A DNA stretch of 64,000 nt, from NCBI RefSeq assembly GCF_023499255.1, contig NZ_CP092183.1, forward strand, positions 3,468,501 to 3,532,500, written 5' to 3'. Shown here piece after piece: positions 7,882 through 17,318 of this stretch (the stretch's first letter is position 1; the number at the start of each line of letters is the position of its first letter). The position numbers were made by a program, and so were the translations under genes. The notes under the pieces are model-generated. The model saw only the letters and a list, made by a program, of their open reading frames with translations. It did no database searches and was not told where the DNA came from. The stretch is from Couchioplanes caeruleus. GTDB taxonomy: Bacteria; Actinomycetota; Actinomycetes; Mycobacteriales; Micromonosporaceae.

Positions 7882-10218
7882 TCAGCCGAGCCGCACCAGC
7901 CGCCACACGTTGTCGGCGGTGCCGTTGTCGGAGTCCTGGACGACCTGGGCGCCCCAGGTGCTCGAGCCGTTGAGGATCGCCAGGAGCTTGCCGCTGTTGA
8001 CGTTGCGGATCTTGTAGGTGTCGTTGCCGAGGTCGACGAGCGTCCATCGGTGGTCGGCGGTCCCGCTGTCCGACCACTGCAGGACGCGGGCGTTGTCGGC
8101 GGTCGACATGTTCTCGACGCCGAGGACCTTGCCGCTGTTGACGTTGCGGAACCGGACGGCGCCGCCGTCGGTGACCTTGACCCAGTTGTGGTCGGCCGTT
8201 CCGGTGTCACCCCAGACCACGGCGAGGCCGCCGTCGGCGGTGGACATGTCCTGCACGCCGAGCACCAGGCCGGTGCCGGCGTTGACCAGCTTGTACGCGA
8301 CATCCGTGCTGCCGCCGCCGCCCGCGTTCCAGTAGACGGTGTAGTTGAAGCCGTGGGCGTCGTAGAACGGCCCGAGGCCGACCGATGTGCCGTTGGCGGT
8401 CGCAGTGAAGGACAGACCGGCCGTGCTCGTCCGGGTGATCGACGAGACGGCCAGCGACGGCAGCGCCGACAGGGCCGTGTTGCCGTAGTTGCCGCAGAGC
8501 ACGGTCGGCCCGTACGTGATCGCCTGGACGTTCGCGTTGTCGTTGGCGGCCTGCATGATCACCCGCATCGGGAGCCTGACCGTCAGCGTGTCCCCGGCAG
8601 CCCAGGCGCGCGTGACGGTCGCGTAGCTGCCCGGCGTCGCCGTGACGGCCTGCGTGCTGCCGTTGACGGCGATGACCGGGTTCTGGGTCCAGGCGGGGAT
8701 CCGGATCCGGATGCTCCAGGTGCCGCTCATGGTGCCGGACAGCGTCAGCGTGGTGGTGTCGCCGGCCGGGTACGCGGTGGCCTGCGTGACCGTGATGCCG
8801 CGCTGCGCCCAGGTCAGCGTCGAGGGCACGAACAGGTTCACGGTCAGGGTGGTGCCGGCGTAGAAGTAGATCGAGTCCATCAGCTTGGTGTTGGACTCGA
8901 TGCCGGTGCCCTGACAGCACCAGAAAGAGCTGTAGTCGGTGGAGTACGTGCCGCCGCCCCAGGCCGGGCCGACGCCACGGCGACCGCCGGGGCGCAACGG
9001 CGTGAAGTACGTGACCCCGCCGTGGCTGTCGGCCGGGTTCTGCGCGCCGACCACGTGGTTGAGCAACGCCCGCTCGTAGAAGTCGAAGTAGCCGGCCTGG
9101 TCCGGGTCGAGCAGCCACAGTTCGCGGGTGAGCTTGAGCATGTTGTACGAGTTGCAGTGCTCGCAGGTGTCGTTCGTCAGGTAGCCCGCGATGGCGTTCG
9201 GGGCCCGGAAATGCTCGGCCTGGCTGTTCCCGCCGATGGCGTACGTGTGTGCCCTGGTCGTGATGGCCCAGGCGTTGGTCGCGATGTCGCGGTAGCGGGT
9301 CGTGCCGGAGGCCTTGTACTCGCGGGCCGCGCCGATCCACTTGGGCACCTGCGTGTTGGCGTGCAGCCCGTTGAGCTGGTCGGAGTTGGCGGCCAGCGGG
9401 TTGAACACGGCCGCGTGGTCGAAGCGCTGCGCGACGGTCAGCCAGCGTGAGTCGCCGGTCTGCTGGCAGAGGTCGGCCAGCACCTCGTTCATGCCGCCGA
9501 ACTCGGTGCCCAGCACCGACTGCATCTGGCTCGCGCTCAGCCGTGCCGTCCGGGAGTCGACCCAGCCGGCGAGGGCGAGCAGCACGGTACGCGCCTGCGT
9601 GTTGCCGGCGTACCGCCATGCGTCGAGCAGGCCGGCGAGCGTCTTGTGGATGACGTAGTACGGCACGTTGCCGTTGGACAGCGTTCCGGCCTCGAGCGCG
9701 GTGAAGTCGGACTCCGGGAATCCGGACAGGTATCCCGCGGCGAATCCGGCCGCCCCGTTGTTCGCCTGGCACCTGGCCAGTTCGGCCACCATGGAGTTGA
9801 GCTTGTCGCGGCAGGTCGTGTCGCCGAGGGCCGCGTACGCCTGCGCCCAGGCGCTCAGGAAGTGGCCCTGCATGTGCGATCGGAACGGGAAGGTGGGCGC
9901 GTCCCAGCCGCCGTTGGACGCGGCGCCGTTGGTCGACAGCCGGTGGTTGGCCCGGAAGACGTAGAGCAGCCGCTCCACGTCGACGAACCGCAGGTAGTTC
10001 AGGGTCCTGGTCTGGTTGTCCATGAGCCGGCCGGCGGTCAGGCGTACCTGGCCGACGTCGAAGGCGGACGCGGCGGCGCCGATGTCCGGACGGGCCGGTG
10101 GCACGACCGCGGCCGCGGCGGGCCGCTGGTCGGCCAGGCCGGCGCCGGTGGCGGAGGCCACGACCGCGGCTCCGGTGGCCTGCAGCAGACGGCGCCGGCT
10201 GAGGGCGGACGAAGACAT
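7882..10218 (-). CDS. Secreted GH127-family (DUF1680) beta-L-arabinofuranosidase-like hydrolase with lectin repeats
   Basis: The 778-residue product has a twin-arginine signal (SRRRLLQATGAAVVAS) and a GH127/DUF1680-type catalytic region. Visible features are WDAPTFPFRSHMQGHFLSAW, CEHCNSYNMLKLTRELW and FWCCQGTGIES; the Cys pairs are the zinc/catalytic cysteines typical of GH127. The last 135 residues hold three ricin-like repeats with STADGGLAV, STADNARVL and SSTWGAQVV cores, each ending GTADxxW. It is exported folded through Tat and probably trims arabinose from plant polysaccharide. Start at 10218 is supported by GGAG 7 nt upstream. It is convergent with rfbB and downstream of the LacI gene in the same direction. 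Confidence 0.85.
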   Translation of the reverse strand: MSSSALSRRRLLQATGAAVVASATGAGLADQRPAAAAVVPPARPDIGAAASAFDVGQVRLTAGRLMDNQTRTLNYLRFVDVERLLYVFRANHRLSTNGAASNGGWDAPTFPFRSHMQGHFLSAWAQAYAALGDTTCRDKLNSMVAELARCQANNGAAGFAAGYLSGFPESDFTALEAGTLSNGNVPYYVIHKTLAGLLDAWRYAGNTQARTVLLALAGWVDSRTARLSASQMQSVLGTEFGGMNEVLADLCQQTGDSRWLTVAQRFDHAAVFNPLAANSDQLNGLHANTQVPKWIGAAREYKASGTTRYRDIATNAWAITTRAHTYAIGGNSQAEHFRAPNAIAGYLTNDTCEHCNSYNMLKLTRELWLLDPDQAGYFDFYERALLNHVVGAQNPADSHGGVTYFTPLRPGGRRGVGPAWGGGTYSTDYSSFWCCQGTGIESNTKLMDSIYFYAGTTLTVNLFVPSTLTWAQRGITVTQATAYPAGDTTTLTLSGTMSGTWSIRIRIPAWTQNPVIAVNGSTQAVTATPGSYATVTRAWAAGDTLTVRLPMRVIMQAANDNANVQAITYGPTVLCGNYGNTALSALPSLAVSSITRTSTAGLSFTATANGTSVGLGPFYDAHGFNYTVYWNAGGGGSTDVAYKLVNAGTGLVLGVQDMSTADGGLAVVWGDTGTADHNWVKVTDGGAVRFRNVNSGKVLGVENMSTADNARVLQWSDSGTADHRWTLVDLGNDTYKIRNVNSGKLLAILNGSSTWGAQVVQDSDNGTADNVWRLVRLG

Positions 10219-10245
10219 GACGCGCTCCAGGGGCAGAAGGCATTG

Positions 10246-10326
10246 GGTTACGTCGATGTTAACCTTCACAACCACGGCGTCAAGAGGGCGGCTCAGCTGC
10301 AAATAAGCAGAATGGTGAACGGTAAC
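10246..10326. promoter_or_regulatory. Candidate operator region for the GH127 gene
   Basis: GGTTAC (10246-10251) faces TTAACC (10259-10264). A second inverted pair is formed by GTTAACCTTCAC (10258-10269) and GTGAACGGTAAC (10315-10326), which match at 10 of 12 positions when one is reverse-complemented. Repeated palindromic half-sites just upstream of the GH127 start suggest a repressor site, perhaps for the adjacent LacI protein. This is by eye only. Confidence 0.4.
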
Positions 10327-10338
10327 AAGGCAGCCAGG

Positions 10339-11352
10339 TCACGCGGAGCCGCGCAGCACCAGCCGGGTCGGCAGGATGATGGACGAGCGTTCCTGCCCCG
10401 CGAGCACCGCGATCAGCAGCCGGGTCATCTCCTTGCCCAGGCCCTGGATCGACTGGTGGACCGTCGTCAGCGGCGGCTCGGTCCGCTCGGCTATGCCCAG
10501 GTCGTCGAAGCCCACCACGGCCACGTCACCCGGCACGGACCGGCCGTTGTCGCTCAGCACGCGCAGGGCGCCGGCCGCCATGTTGTCGTTGGCGGCGAAC
10601 ACGGCGTCGAGGCCGGGGTGCTCGTCGAGCAGGGTCTTCATCGCCGCGGCGCCGCCGGCCTCGGTGAAGTCGCCCTCCGCCGTACCGTGCGGGGTCAGGC
10701 CGGCGATGACCATCGCCTCGCGGTAGCCGCGGTCGCGGGCCGCGCCGGCCTCGGTGCACATCTGGCCGGTGATGCTGACGATCCGGGTACGGCCGAGACC
10801 GATGAGGTGCTCGGTGGCGAGCCGCGCCCCGCCGACGTTGTCGGAGTCGACGTACCACTGCGGTTCGAAGTGCAGCGGCCGGCCGCCGTAGACCGCCGGC
10901 ACACCCGCCCGCCGCACGATGTCGGTGAGCGGATCGTCGCCGCGCAGCGCCACCAGCAGGATGCCGTCGACGCCGCGGGTCTGCAGGAGCTTGGTCAGCC
11001 GGGCCCGGCCCCGGCCGGAGCTGGCCAGGCACAGCAGCAGGTGCAGATCGGTGTCCTCGAGCGCCGCGGACACGCCCACGATGACCTGGGCGAAGAACGG
11101 ATCGGCGAACAACTGCGGATCGTCATCGGGTACGGCGAGGGCGACGATCCCGGTCTGCCGGGTGGCCAGGGCGCGGGCCGTACGGTTGGGCAGGTAGCCC
11201 AGCTCCTTGACGGCCTTCTCGACGGCGTCGCGGGTGGCGCGGCTGACGTGCGGCGCCTTGTTGATGACGCGCGAGGCAGCGGAACGGGACACGCCGGCGC
11301 GCTCGGCCACCTCGTCGAGAGTGGGTTGCCACCGAGGTGTCAGTGCTGCCAT
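10339..11352 (-). CDS. LacI-family transcriptional regulator
   Basis: A 337-residue repressor of the LacI/GalR family. The N-terminal helix-turn-helix and hinge are TLDEVAERAGVSRSAASRVIN followed by the usual KAPHVSRATRDAVEKAVKELGY block. The remainder is a periplasmic-binding-protein-like sugar-sensing domain with the AVFAANDNMAAGALRVL and VPGDVAVVGFDDL motifs. It sits between the GH127 gene and the divergent GH6-GH95 operon. Two palindromes close to the CebR box lie in the intergenic region, so it probably represses the island until an oligosaccharide is sensed. The start codon lacks a strong Shine-Dalgarno. Confidence 0.92.
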   Translation of the reverse strand: MAALTPRWQPTLDEVAERAGVSRSAASRVINKAPHVSRATRDAVEKAVKELGYLPNRTARALATRQTGIVALAVPDDDPQLFADPFFAQVIVGVSAALEDTDLHLLLCLASSGRGRARLTKLLQTRGVDGILLVALRGDDPLTDIVRRAGVPAVYGGRPLHFEPQWYVDSDNVGGARLATEHLIGLGRTRIVSITGQMCTEAGAARDRGYREAMVIAGLTPHGTAEGDFTEAGGAAAMKTLLDEHPGLDAVFAANDNMAAGALRVLSDNGRSVPGDVAVVGFDDLGIAERTEPPLTTVHQSIQGLGKEMTRLLIAVLAGQERSSIILPTRLVLRGSA

Positions 11353-11456
11353 CGGGATGCCGGATCCTTCCGTGTGACGGGGGCTGTCGCCCGTCGGATG
11401 GTATCGACCGGCGATGACGATCGTCGATGCGCGCTCGACCGCCGTGTCCGTACGGC

Positions 11457-11470
11457 TGGAAGCGGTCCCA
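11457..11470. promoter_or_regulatory. CebR-box-like operator 1
   Basis: TGGAAGCGGTCCCA differs at two positions from the known actinomycete CebR operator TGGGAGCGCTCCCA. It lies between the divergent LacI and GH6 genes, about 105 bp from the LacI start. Confidence 0.6.
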
Positions 11471-11565
11471 GCATTTTTGGACCCCGGCCGCCCCGATGAT
11501 CCGGCGGCGAGGCCGGAACTTGCGGAAGCCTTGACATCGAAGCGAAATACATGGATGACTATCGC

Positions 11566-11579
11566 TGGAAGCGCTCCCA
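11566..11579. promoter_or_regulatory. CebR-box-like operator 2
   Basis: TGGAAGCGCTCCCA differs at a single position from the CebR operator consensus. It lies 38 bp before the GH6 start codon and 109 bp from operator 1, a good place for repression or looping. Confidence 0.7.
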
Positions 11580-11617
11580 GCCCGTCCTCCGCCGATGTGT
11601 CCAGAGGAGACCCGCCG

Positions 11618-12586
11618 ATGAAACGACCGACCCGTCCCCGCGTGCTCGCCGCCGCGCTGGCGCTGGTGGTGCCCGCCGTCCTGCTCGGCGCCCCCGCCGC
11701 CCACGCCGACCCGCTCAGCCAGACCAGCGGCTTCTACGTGAACCCGAACTCCAGCCCCGCCTCCTGGGTCGCCGCCAACCCCGGCGACGGGCGCGCGGCC
11801 GCCATCCGCACCCAGATAGCGCAGAAGCCCATGGCCAGTTGGTTCGGCAACTGGAGCGGCGACATCGGGAGCGCGGTCGGCGGATACGTCGGGGCCGCGG
11901 ACGCGGTGGACAAGCTGCCGCTGCTCGTCGCCTACAACCTCCCCGGCCGGGATGCCTGCGGCGGCCACTCCGGCGGAGGCGCCGGCAGCGTCGGGGCGTA
12001 CGACGCGTGGATCGCGTCCTTCGCCGCCGCCATCGGCAACCGGCCCGCCGTGGTGGTCCTCGAACCGGACTCGCTGGGCGACTTCAGCTGCATGAGCCAG
12101 GCCCAGGTCAACGACCGGGTGGGCATGCTGTCCCGCGCCCTCGGCCAGTTCCGCTCCAAGGCGCCCAACGCCTGGGCGTATCTCGACGCCGGCAACTCCG
12201 GATGGGTCGACGCCGCGACGATGGCGCAGCGCCTCAACTCCGCCGGTGTGGCCAACGCACACGGCTTCGCGCTCAACGTGTCGAACTACTTCACCACCGG
12301 CGAGAACGCGAACTACGGCAACCGGGTCGCCTCCGAACTGCGGCGCTTCGGGTACAGCAAGCCCTTCGTGATCGACACCAGCCGCAACGGCACCGGCTCG
12401 AACGGCCAGTGGTGCAACCCGGGTGGCCGCCGGATCGGCACCCCGAGCCAGCTGGGCGGCGGTGCGGAGATGCTGCTGTGGCTCAAGACGCCGGGCGAGT
12501 CCGACGGCAACTGCGGGGTCGGTGCCGGATCGAGCGCCGGGCAGTTCCTGCCCGAGGTCGCCTACAAGATGATCTACGGCTACTGA
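11618..12586 (+). CDS. Secreted GH6 cellulase (endoglucanase or cellobiohydrolase)
   Basis: The 322-residue protein has a Sec signal peptide ending near [10 protein letters not shown] and a single GH6 catalytic domain. The GH6 signature VVLEPDSL carries the catalytic acid Asp. [11 protein letters not shown], a [11 protein letters not shown] segment and [19 protein letters not shown], followed by [14 protein letters not shown], are typical of the family and carry substrate-binding and base residues. No cellulose-binding module is attached. ATG at 11618 has AGAGGAGA upstream. It begins a two-gene operon with the GH95 gene 4 nt later, under two CebR-like operators. Confidence 0.92.
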   Translation: MKRPTRPRVLAAALALVVPAVLLGAPAAHADPLSQTSGFYVNPNSSPASWVAANPGDGRAAAIRTQIAQKPMASWFGNWSGDIGSAVGGYVGAADAVDKLPLLVAYNLPGRDACGGHSGGGAGSVGAYDAWIASFAAAIGNRPAVVVLEPDSLGDFSCMSQAQVNDRVGMLSRALGQFRSKAPNAWAYLDAGNSGWVDAATMAQRLNSAGVANAHGFALNVSNYFTTGENANYGNRVASELRRFGYSKPFVIDTSRNGTGSNGQWCNPGGRRIGTPSQLGGGAEMLLWLKTPGESDGNCGVGAGSSAGQFLPEVAYKMIYGY

Positions 12587-12590
12587 CGCG

Positions 12591-15437
12591 ATGACCGAAC
12601 TGACGCGAAGGAAGCTTCTCGCGGCCGGTGTGGCCGGTGCCGGAGCCGTCGTGCTGCCCACGGGGTGGACCGCTGACGCGCAGGCCGGCCCGGCGGCATC
12701 GGCGCGGGCCGCCGACGACCTGATGCTCCGGTACGACGAGCCGGCCGGGTCGGAGTGGCTGCGCGCCCTGCCGGTCGGCAACGGGCGCCTCGGTGCCATG
12801 GTCTTCGGCGCGGTCGACACGGAACGGCTCCAGCTCAATGAGGACACCGTCTGGGCCGGTGGGCCGTACGACTCCGCCAACTCCCGCGGTACGGCGGCCC
12901 TGCCGGAGATCCGGCGCCGCGTGTTCGCCGACCAGTGGACCCAGGCGCAGGATTTGATCAACCAGACGATGCTCGGGAATCCCTCGGGGGAGCTGGCGTA
13001 CCAGCCCGTCGGCAACCTGCGGCTCGCGTTCGGGACCGCCGGCGCGGCCGGGCAGTACGAGCGGACGCTCGACCTCACCACCGCGATCGCCACCACCACG
13101 TTCGTGCTGAACGGCGTACGCCACCGCCGCGAGGTCTTCGCGAGCGCACCCGATCAGGTCGTCGTCGTCCGGTTGACCGCCGACCGGGAGAACGCGATCA
13201 GCTTCAGCGCCACGTTCGACAGCCCGCAACGGACCACGGTGTCCAGTCCGGACCCGGCGACCATCGCGCTCGACGGCATCTCCGGCAGCATGGAGGGCAT
13301 TGCCGGCTCCGTCCGGTTCCTCGCCCTGGCCCGCGCCGCCGTCACCGGGGGTACGGTGAGCAGCTCCGGCGGCACGCTGCGGGTGGCCGGCGCGTCGAGC
13401 GTCACCGTGCTCGTGTCGATCGGCTCCAGCTACGTCGACTTCCGTACGGTCAACGGCGACTACCAGGGCGTCGCGCGGCGCCATCTCGACGCCGCCCGCG
13501 GTGTCGCGCCCGACCAGCTGCGCGCCCGGCACGTGGCCGAATACCAGTCGTTGTTCAACCGGGTGACGCTCGACCTCGGGCGCACCGCAGCGGCCGACCA
13601 GACCACCGACGTGCGGATCGCCCAGCACGCGAGCGCGAACGATCCCCAGTTCTCCGCGCTGCTGTTCCAGTACGGCCGGTACCTGCTGATCTCCTCGTCG
13701 CGGCCGGGCACCCAGCCGGCGAACCTGCAGGGCATCTGGAACGAGGAGATGGCGCCCTCGTGGGACTCGAAGTACACGATCAACGCGAACCTGCCGATGA
13801 ACTACTGGCCGGCCGGCACCACGAACCTCGCCGAGTGCCTCCTGCCGGTCTTCGACATGATCGACGATCTGACCGTGACCGGTGCCCGCACCGCGCAGCT
13901 GCAGTACGGCGCACGCGGCTGGGTCACGCATCACAACACCGACGCGTGGCGGGGCGCGTCCGTCGTCGACGGCGCGCTGTGGGGCATGTGGCAGACCGGC
14001 GGGGCCTGGCTCGCCACCCTGATCTGGAACCACTACCAGTTCACCGGCGACGTCGAGTTCCTCCGCACGAACTTCCCGGCCATGAAGGGTGCCGCGCAGT
14101 TCTTCCTCGACACGCTGGTCGCCCACCCGTCGCTCGGGTACCTGGTCACCAACCCGTCCAACTCGCCGGAGCTCACCCACCACCCGGACGCCTCGGTGTG
14201 CGCGGGCCCCACCATGGACAACCAGATCCTGCGCGACCTGTTCAACGGCTGCGCGCAGGCGAGCGACGTCCTCGGCGTGGACGCCACCTTCCGCACTCAG
14301 GTGCTGGCAGCACGGGACCGGCTGGCGCCGACGCGGGTCGGGTCGCGCGGCAACGTCCAGGAATGGCTGGCCGACTGGGTGGAGACCGAGCCGAACCACC
14401 GGCACGTCTCCCACCTGTACGGCCTGCACCCGAGCAACCAGATCACCAGGCGGGGCACGCCGCAGCTGTACGACGCGGCGCGCCGGACCCTGGAGCTGCG
14501 CGGCGACGACGGTACCGGCTGGTCACTCGCATGGAAGATCAACTTCTGGGCGCGGCTGGAGGACGGCGCGCGTGCCCACAAGCTCCTCCGCGATCTCGTC
14601 CGCACCGACCGCCTCGCGCCCAACATGTTCGACCTGCACCCGCCGTTCCAGATCGACGGCAACTTCGGCGCCACCTCGGGCATCGCGGAGATGCTGCTGC
14701 ACAGCCACAACGGCGAACTGCACGTGCTCCCCGCGCTGCCGCCGGCCTGGTCGGCCGGTAGCGTCGCAGGTCTGCGCGGCAGGGGCGGGTACACCGTCGG
14801 CGCGACATGGAGCAGCAGCGGCACGGAGTTCGTCATCACGCCCGACCGCGCCGGCACGGTCCGGGTCCGCGGCCGCGTGGTCACCGGCGACTTCGAGCTG
14901 CGCGACGACACGAGCGGCAGCCCGGTCCAGTCCGTACGGCTCGAGGCCGATCTCGTCGAGTTCGCCGGGCAGGGCGGCCACACCTACCGCATCTCCGCCG
15001 CGACATCGGGCCCCGGGGAGACCGGTGTGTACCGGCTCGTGGCGCAGCACAGCGGCAAGGCCGCCGACATCAACGGCGCCTCCACCGCCGCCGGTGCCAC
15101 GCTGATCCAATGGCCGGTCGGTGGCGGACTCAACCAGCAGTTCGAGCTGCTGGCCTCCGACGGCGGCTATTACCGCATCCGGGCCCGGCACAGCGGACTC
15201 GTCCTCCAGGTCGCCGGCACCGCCACCGGAGCCGACATCACCCAGCAACGCGACGCCGACATCGCCGCCCAGCAGTGGCGGATGGCCGACCACGGCGGGG
15301 AGGTGGTCAGCCTCATCAACCGGCAGAGCGGTCTGGCGATGGACGTGTGGCAGAGCTCCACCGCCGACGGCACCCGCATCTCCCAATGGACACCCACCGA
15401 CGCCGCCAACCAACGGTTCCACCTGCAACGCGTCTAG
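12591..15437 (+). CDS. Secreted GH95-family alpha-L-fucosidase/galactosidase with C-terminal ricin-type lectin domain
   Basis: A 948-residue protein with a Tat signal ([17 protein letters not shown]). The GH95 domain starts at [28 protein letters not shown], with [13 protein letters not shown] and the catalytic region around [19 protein letters not shown] and [12 protein letters not shown]. The final 140 residues form a ricin B-type module with QxW-like repeats ([21 protein letters not shown]). It is predicted to release fucose or galactose from plant xyloglucan side chains outside the cell. It follows GH6 by 4 nt in one operon and ends before a hairpin. Confidence 0.9.
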   Translation: MTELTRRKLLAAGVAGAGAVVLPTGWTADAQAGPAASARAADDLMLRYDEPAGSEWLRALPVGNGRLGAMVFGAVDTERLQLNEDTVWAGGPYDSANSRGTAALPEIRRRVFADQWTQAQDLINQTMLGNPSGELAYQPVGNLRLAFGTAGAAGQYERTLDLTTAIATTTFVLNGVRHRREVFASAPDQVVVVRLTADRENAISFSATFDSPQRTTVSSPDPATIALDGISGSMEGIAGSVRFLALARAAVTGGTVSSSGGTLRVAGASSVTVLVSIGSSYVDFRTVNGDYQGVARRHLDAARGVAPDQLRARHVAEYQSLFNRVTLDLGRTAAADQTTDVRIAQHASANDPQFSALLFQYGRYLLISSSRPGTQPANLQGIWNEEMAPSWDSKYTINANLPMNYWPAGTTNLAECLLPVFDMIDDLTVTGARTAQLQYGARGWVTHHNTDAWRGASVVDGALWGMWQTGGAWLATLIWNHYQFTGDVEFLRTNFPAMKGAAQFFLDTLVAHPSLGYLVTNPSNSPELTHHPDASVCAGPTMDNQILRDLFNGCAQASDVLGVDATFRTQVLAARDRLAPTRVGSRGNVQEWLADWVETEPNHRHVSHLYGLHPSNQITRRGTPQLYDAARRTLELRGDDGTGWSLAWKINFWARLEDGARAHKLLRDLVRTDRLAPNMFDLHPPFQIDGNFGATSGIAEMLLHSHNGELHVLPALPPAWSAGSVAGLRGRGGYTVGATWSSSGTEFVITPDRAGTVRVRGRVVTGDFELRDDTSGSPVQSVRLEADLVEFAGQGGHTYRISAATSGPGETGVYRLVAQHSGKAADINGASTAAGATLIQWPVGGGLNQQFELLASDGGYYRIRARHSGLVLQVAGTATGADITQQRDADIAAQQWRMADHGGEVVSLINRQSGLAMDVWQSSTADGTRISQWTPTDAANQRFHLQRV

Positions 15438-15484
15438 GACCCCCCCAGGCGTTCTCGGTGGCGGTGTCCTTTCGTGACGGCAGC

Positions 15485-15511
15485 GGGGCCTCCCCTTCCG
15501 GCGGAGGCCCC
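15485..15511 (+). terminator. Hairpin after the GH6-GH95 operon
   Basis: GGGGCCTCC (15485-15493) pairs with GGAGGCCCC (15503-15511) around a 9-nt loop, about 50 nt after the GH95 stop codon. There is no T tract, as is common in high-GC actinomycetes. Confidence 0.65.
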
Positions 15512-15524
15512 ATCATGACGGCTT

Positions 15525-15644
15525 CTATGCGCCGGCCCAGCGTTGGTTGGCGCCGGTGTGGCAGCTCCAGACGCGCGTGCCGGGGGTGCCGACCGGCACG
15601 TCCAGGAATTTGCCCGGCACCCGCAGTTCCTGCGGTGCCACTGG
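15525..15644 (-). pseudogene. Remnant of a ricin-type lectin C-terminus
   Basis: A 39-codon minus-strand frame bounded by stops (TGA at 15645-15647, TAG at 15525-15527) has no start codon. Its translation contains LRVPGKFLDVP followed by GTRVWSCHTGANQRW, the recognisable last repeat of a ricin B/CBM13 domain with its QxW motif. Nothing upstream in frame continues the domain. It is therefore probably the last relic of a secreted carbohydrase deleted from this island, lying between the GH95 gene and the arabinofuranosidase gene. The intact neighbours carry the same kind of module. Confidence 0.6.
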
Positions 15645-15709
15645 TCAGCGTCGGCGGTTTGCCGCATCCGGCGCTCGCATGGGTTCTCCCATCCCTGAGG
15701 TGGTGCGGC

Positions 15710-17197
15710 TCAGCGGTAACCGGCCGCGGTGACGTTGGCCTGCACCGCGTTCTCGGTGGCGTCGGAGGGGTAGCCCGCGACCATGGCTCCCTCGTAGAAG
15801 GTGCCGGCGCTGAGGTTGGCTCCGCCGCCGGGTTTGCAGCAGTCGCCGCCGCTGCCGAGGATGACGGCGCCCTGCTTCTTCATGGGGCTGTACCCGGGCG
15901 GCAGGGCGCCGTCCCAGAGCGTGTTGAGGCTTCCGGACTGGGCGTTGCTGCCCTTGATGGCGAAGCGGGACGTCCCGTTGTTCTTGAGCGTCGCCGTGAC
16001 GAACTTGCTGGTGAAGGCCCGCTGGTTCGGGTTCCAGGACTGGCTGCCACCGGGGTAGAGGCCCCACTCGAGGTCCGCCTGGACCCAGGGCCCGGTGCCG
16101 GAGCAGCCGCCGAACCAGCACTGCGTACCGAAGTTGAGGGCGTCCATGGCGCCGGCGGCATCGGCGGCCCGGGTCGTCTCGCTGTTGCCGTAGTCGAAGC
16201 AGCAGCCGTTGTTGACGTGGGTGCCGCTGAAGACCGCGTACATTCCCTCGGGCGCGCTTCCGGTCGGCACGCCGGTCGCGTGGCCGTCCCGCCAGTAGCT
16301 GTTACCCGGGTTGATGGAGAGCGAGTAGGCCTTGGCGCCGCCGATGGTCAGCGATTCGGACGTCGCGGTCGCCGGGCGGCTCTGCGAGGAGCCGGGGACC
16401 ACGCTCGATCCCTGGTACCAGAGGTCGTTCCCGCGCCCGGACTGGTCGTAGACGACGGTGATGACGCAGGCGGCCCCGGCGCAGAACGAGTCCTGCGCCG
16501 CGGCGTCGGCGGTGCCACCGGCGTTCAGGACGCCGACGTTGCGGGTGGCATTGTCGGACGAGCGCCGTACCTGGTAGAGGTTGCCGGCGTACGAGCGGTA
16601 GAGCGCGCGCACGGTGCTGTGGGCGGCGACGCAGGGCGTACCCCCGGACGAGTAGATGTCGCACGGGCCGCCGCCGGTCGGCGGAGGTCCGGCCGGCGAG
16701 GTCCACTGCTGGTTGGCCTGCCCGTTGCAGTCCCAGAGGATGATGGCCGTGCCGTTGGCCGTGCCGCGCGCGTTGGCGTCCAGGCAACGGCCGGACTGCA
16801 CGCCGGTGATGGTGCCGCCGGAGGTGACGTTCCACTGCTGGTTGGCCTGCCCGTTGCAGTCCCAGATGATGACCGCTGTGCCGTTGCTCGTGCCCTGCGC
16901 CGAGGCGTCCAGGCATTTGCCGCCGTACACCATGAGTTGCTTCGACGACGTGTAGGTCCAGGTCTGGGCGGCCGTCCCGCCGCAGTCCCACAACTGCACC
17001 TGCGTGCCGTTGGTCGTGCTGGAGTTCGCGACGGTCAGGCAGCGTCCGGATCCGGTGCCCACGACGGGGGCGCTCTGGCCCGGCTGGATGACCGCCGCTG
17101 CCGCCGCGGTGCCGGCACCGAGGGCGATGAGGACGGCGGCGCCCACGGCGAGCAGCCGCCGGTGGTGGTGGTGACGCCGGATTTTCGATACGACCAT
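15710..17197 (-). CDS. Secreted alpha-L-arabinofuranosidase (AbfB/GH54-like catalytic domain) with N-terminal ricin-type lectin
   Basis: The 495-residue protein has a His/Arg-rich N-terminus and a hydrophobic signal segment (LLAVGAAVLIALGAGTAAAA). A CBM13-like ricin domain with three repeats (QVQLWDCGG, AVIIWDCNGQANQQW, AIILWDCNGQANQQW) occupies residues ~40-165. A Pro/Gly linker leads to an arabinofuranosidase catalytic domain beginning PCDIYSSGGTPCVAAHSTVRALY. That domain contains VYDQSGRGNDLW, the vicinal Cys pair in NNGCCFDYGN, and MDALNFGTQCW. The usual C-terminal AbfB binding domain is absent and the lectin replaces it. GGAAGG precedes ATG 17197. It likely acts with the other hydrolases on arabinoxylan. 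Confidence 0.88.
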   Translation of the reverse strand: MVVSKIRRHHHHRRLLAVGAAVLIALGAGTAAAAAVIQPGQSAPVVGTGSGRCLTVANSSTTNGTQVQLWDCGGTAAQTWTYTSSKQLMVYGGKCLDASAQGTSNGTAVIIWDCNGQANQQWNVTSGGTITGVQSGRCLDANARGTANGTAIILWDCNGQANQQWTSPAGPPPTGGGPCDIYSSGGTPCVAAHSTVRALYRSYAGNLYQVRRSSDNATRNVGVLNAGGTADAAAQDSFCAGAACVITVVYDQSGRGNDLWYQGSSVVPGSSQSRPATATSESLTIGGAKAYSLSINPGNSYWRDGHATGVPTGSAPEGMYAVFSGTHVNNGCCFDYGNSETTRAADAAGAMDALNFGTQCWFGGCSGTGPWVQADLEWGLYPGGSQSWNPNQRAFTSKFVTATLKNNGTSRFAIKGSNAQSGSLNTLWDGALPPGYSPMKKQGAVILGSGGDCCKPGGGANLSAGTFYEGAMVAGYPSDATENAVQANVTAAGYR

Positions 17198-17240
17198 GGT
17201 CGGCCTTCCATTCCGGTCAGATATGTCGTCCGGGATGCAG

Positions 17241-17274
17241 AGCATGCGACCACGTATTGGTGAGAGTCAATACG
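17241..17274 (-). promoter_or_regulatory. Promoter and candidate operator of the arabinofuranosidase gene
   Basis: On the minus strand TTGACT (17265-17270) is followed after 18 nt by CATGCT (17241-17246), a plausible -35/-10 pair. A perfect 7-bp inverted repeat, CGTATTG (17253-17259) and CAATACG (17268-17274) separated by 8 nt, overlaps the -35 and fits an operator. It does not resemble the CebR-like boxes, so a different regulator is suggested. Confidence 0.5.
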
Positions 17275-17318
17275 ACCTTTACGGGGGTGAATTCATTACG
17301 GTTTTACGGCGGCCGATG

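Noticed and set aside
8207-10243. A 678-codon frame within the GH127 gene
   Set aside because: Shadow frame; the GH127 frame has a Tat signal, catalytic motifs and lectin repeats.
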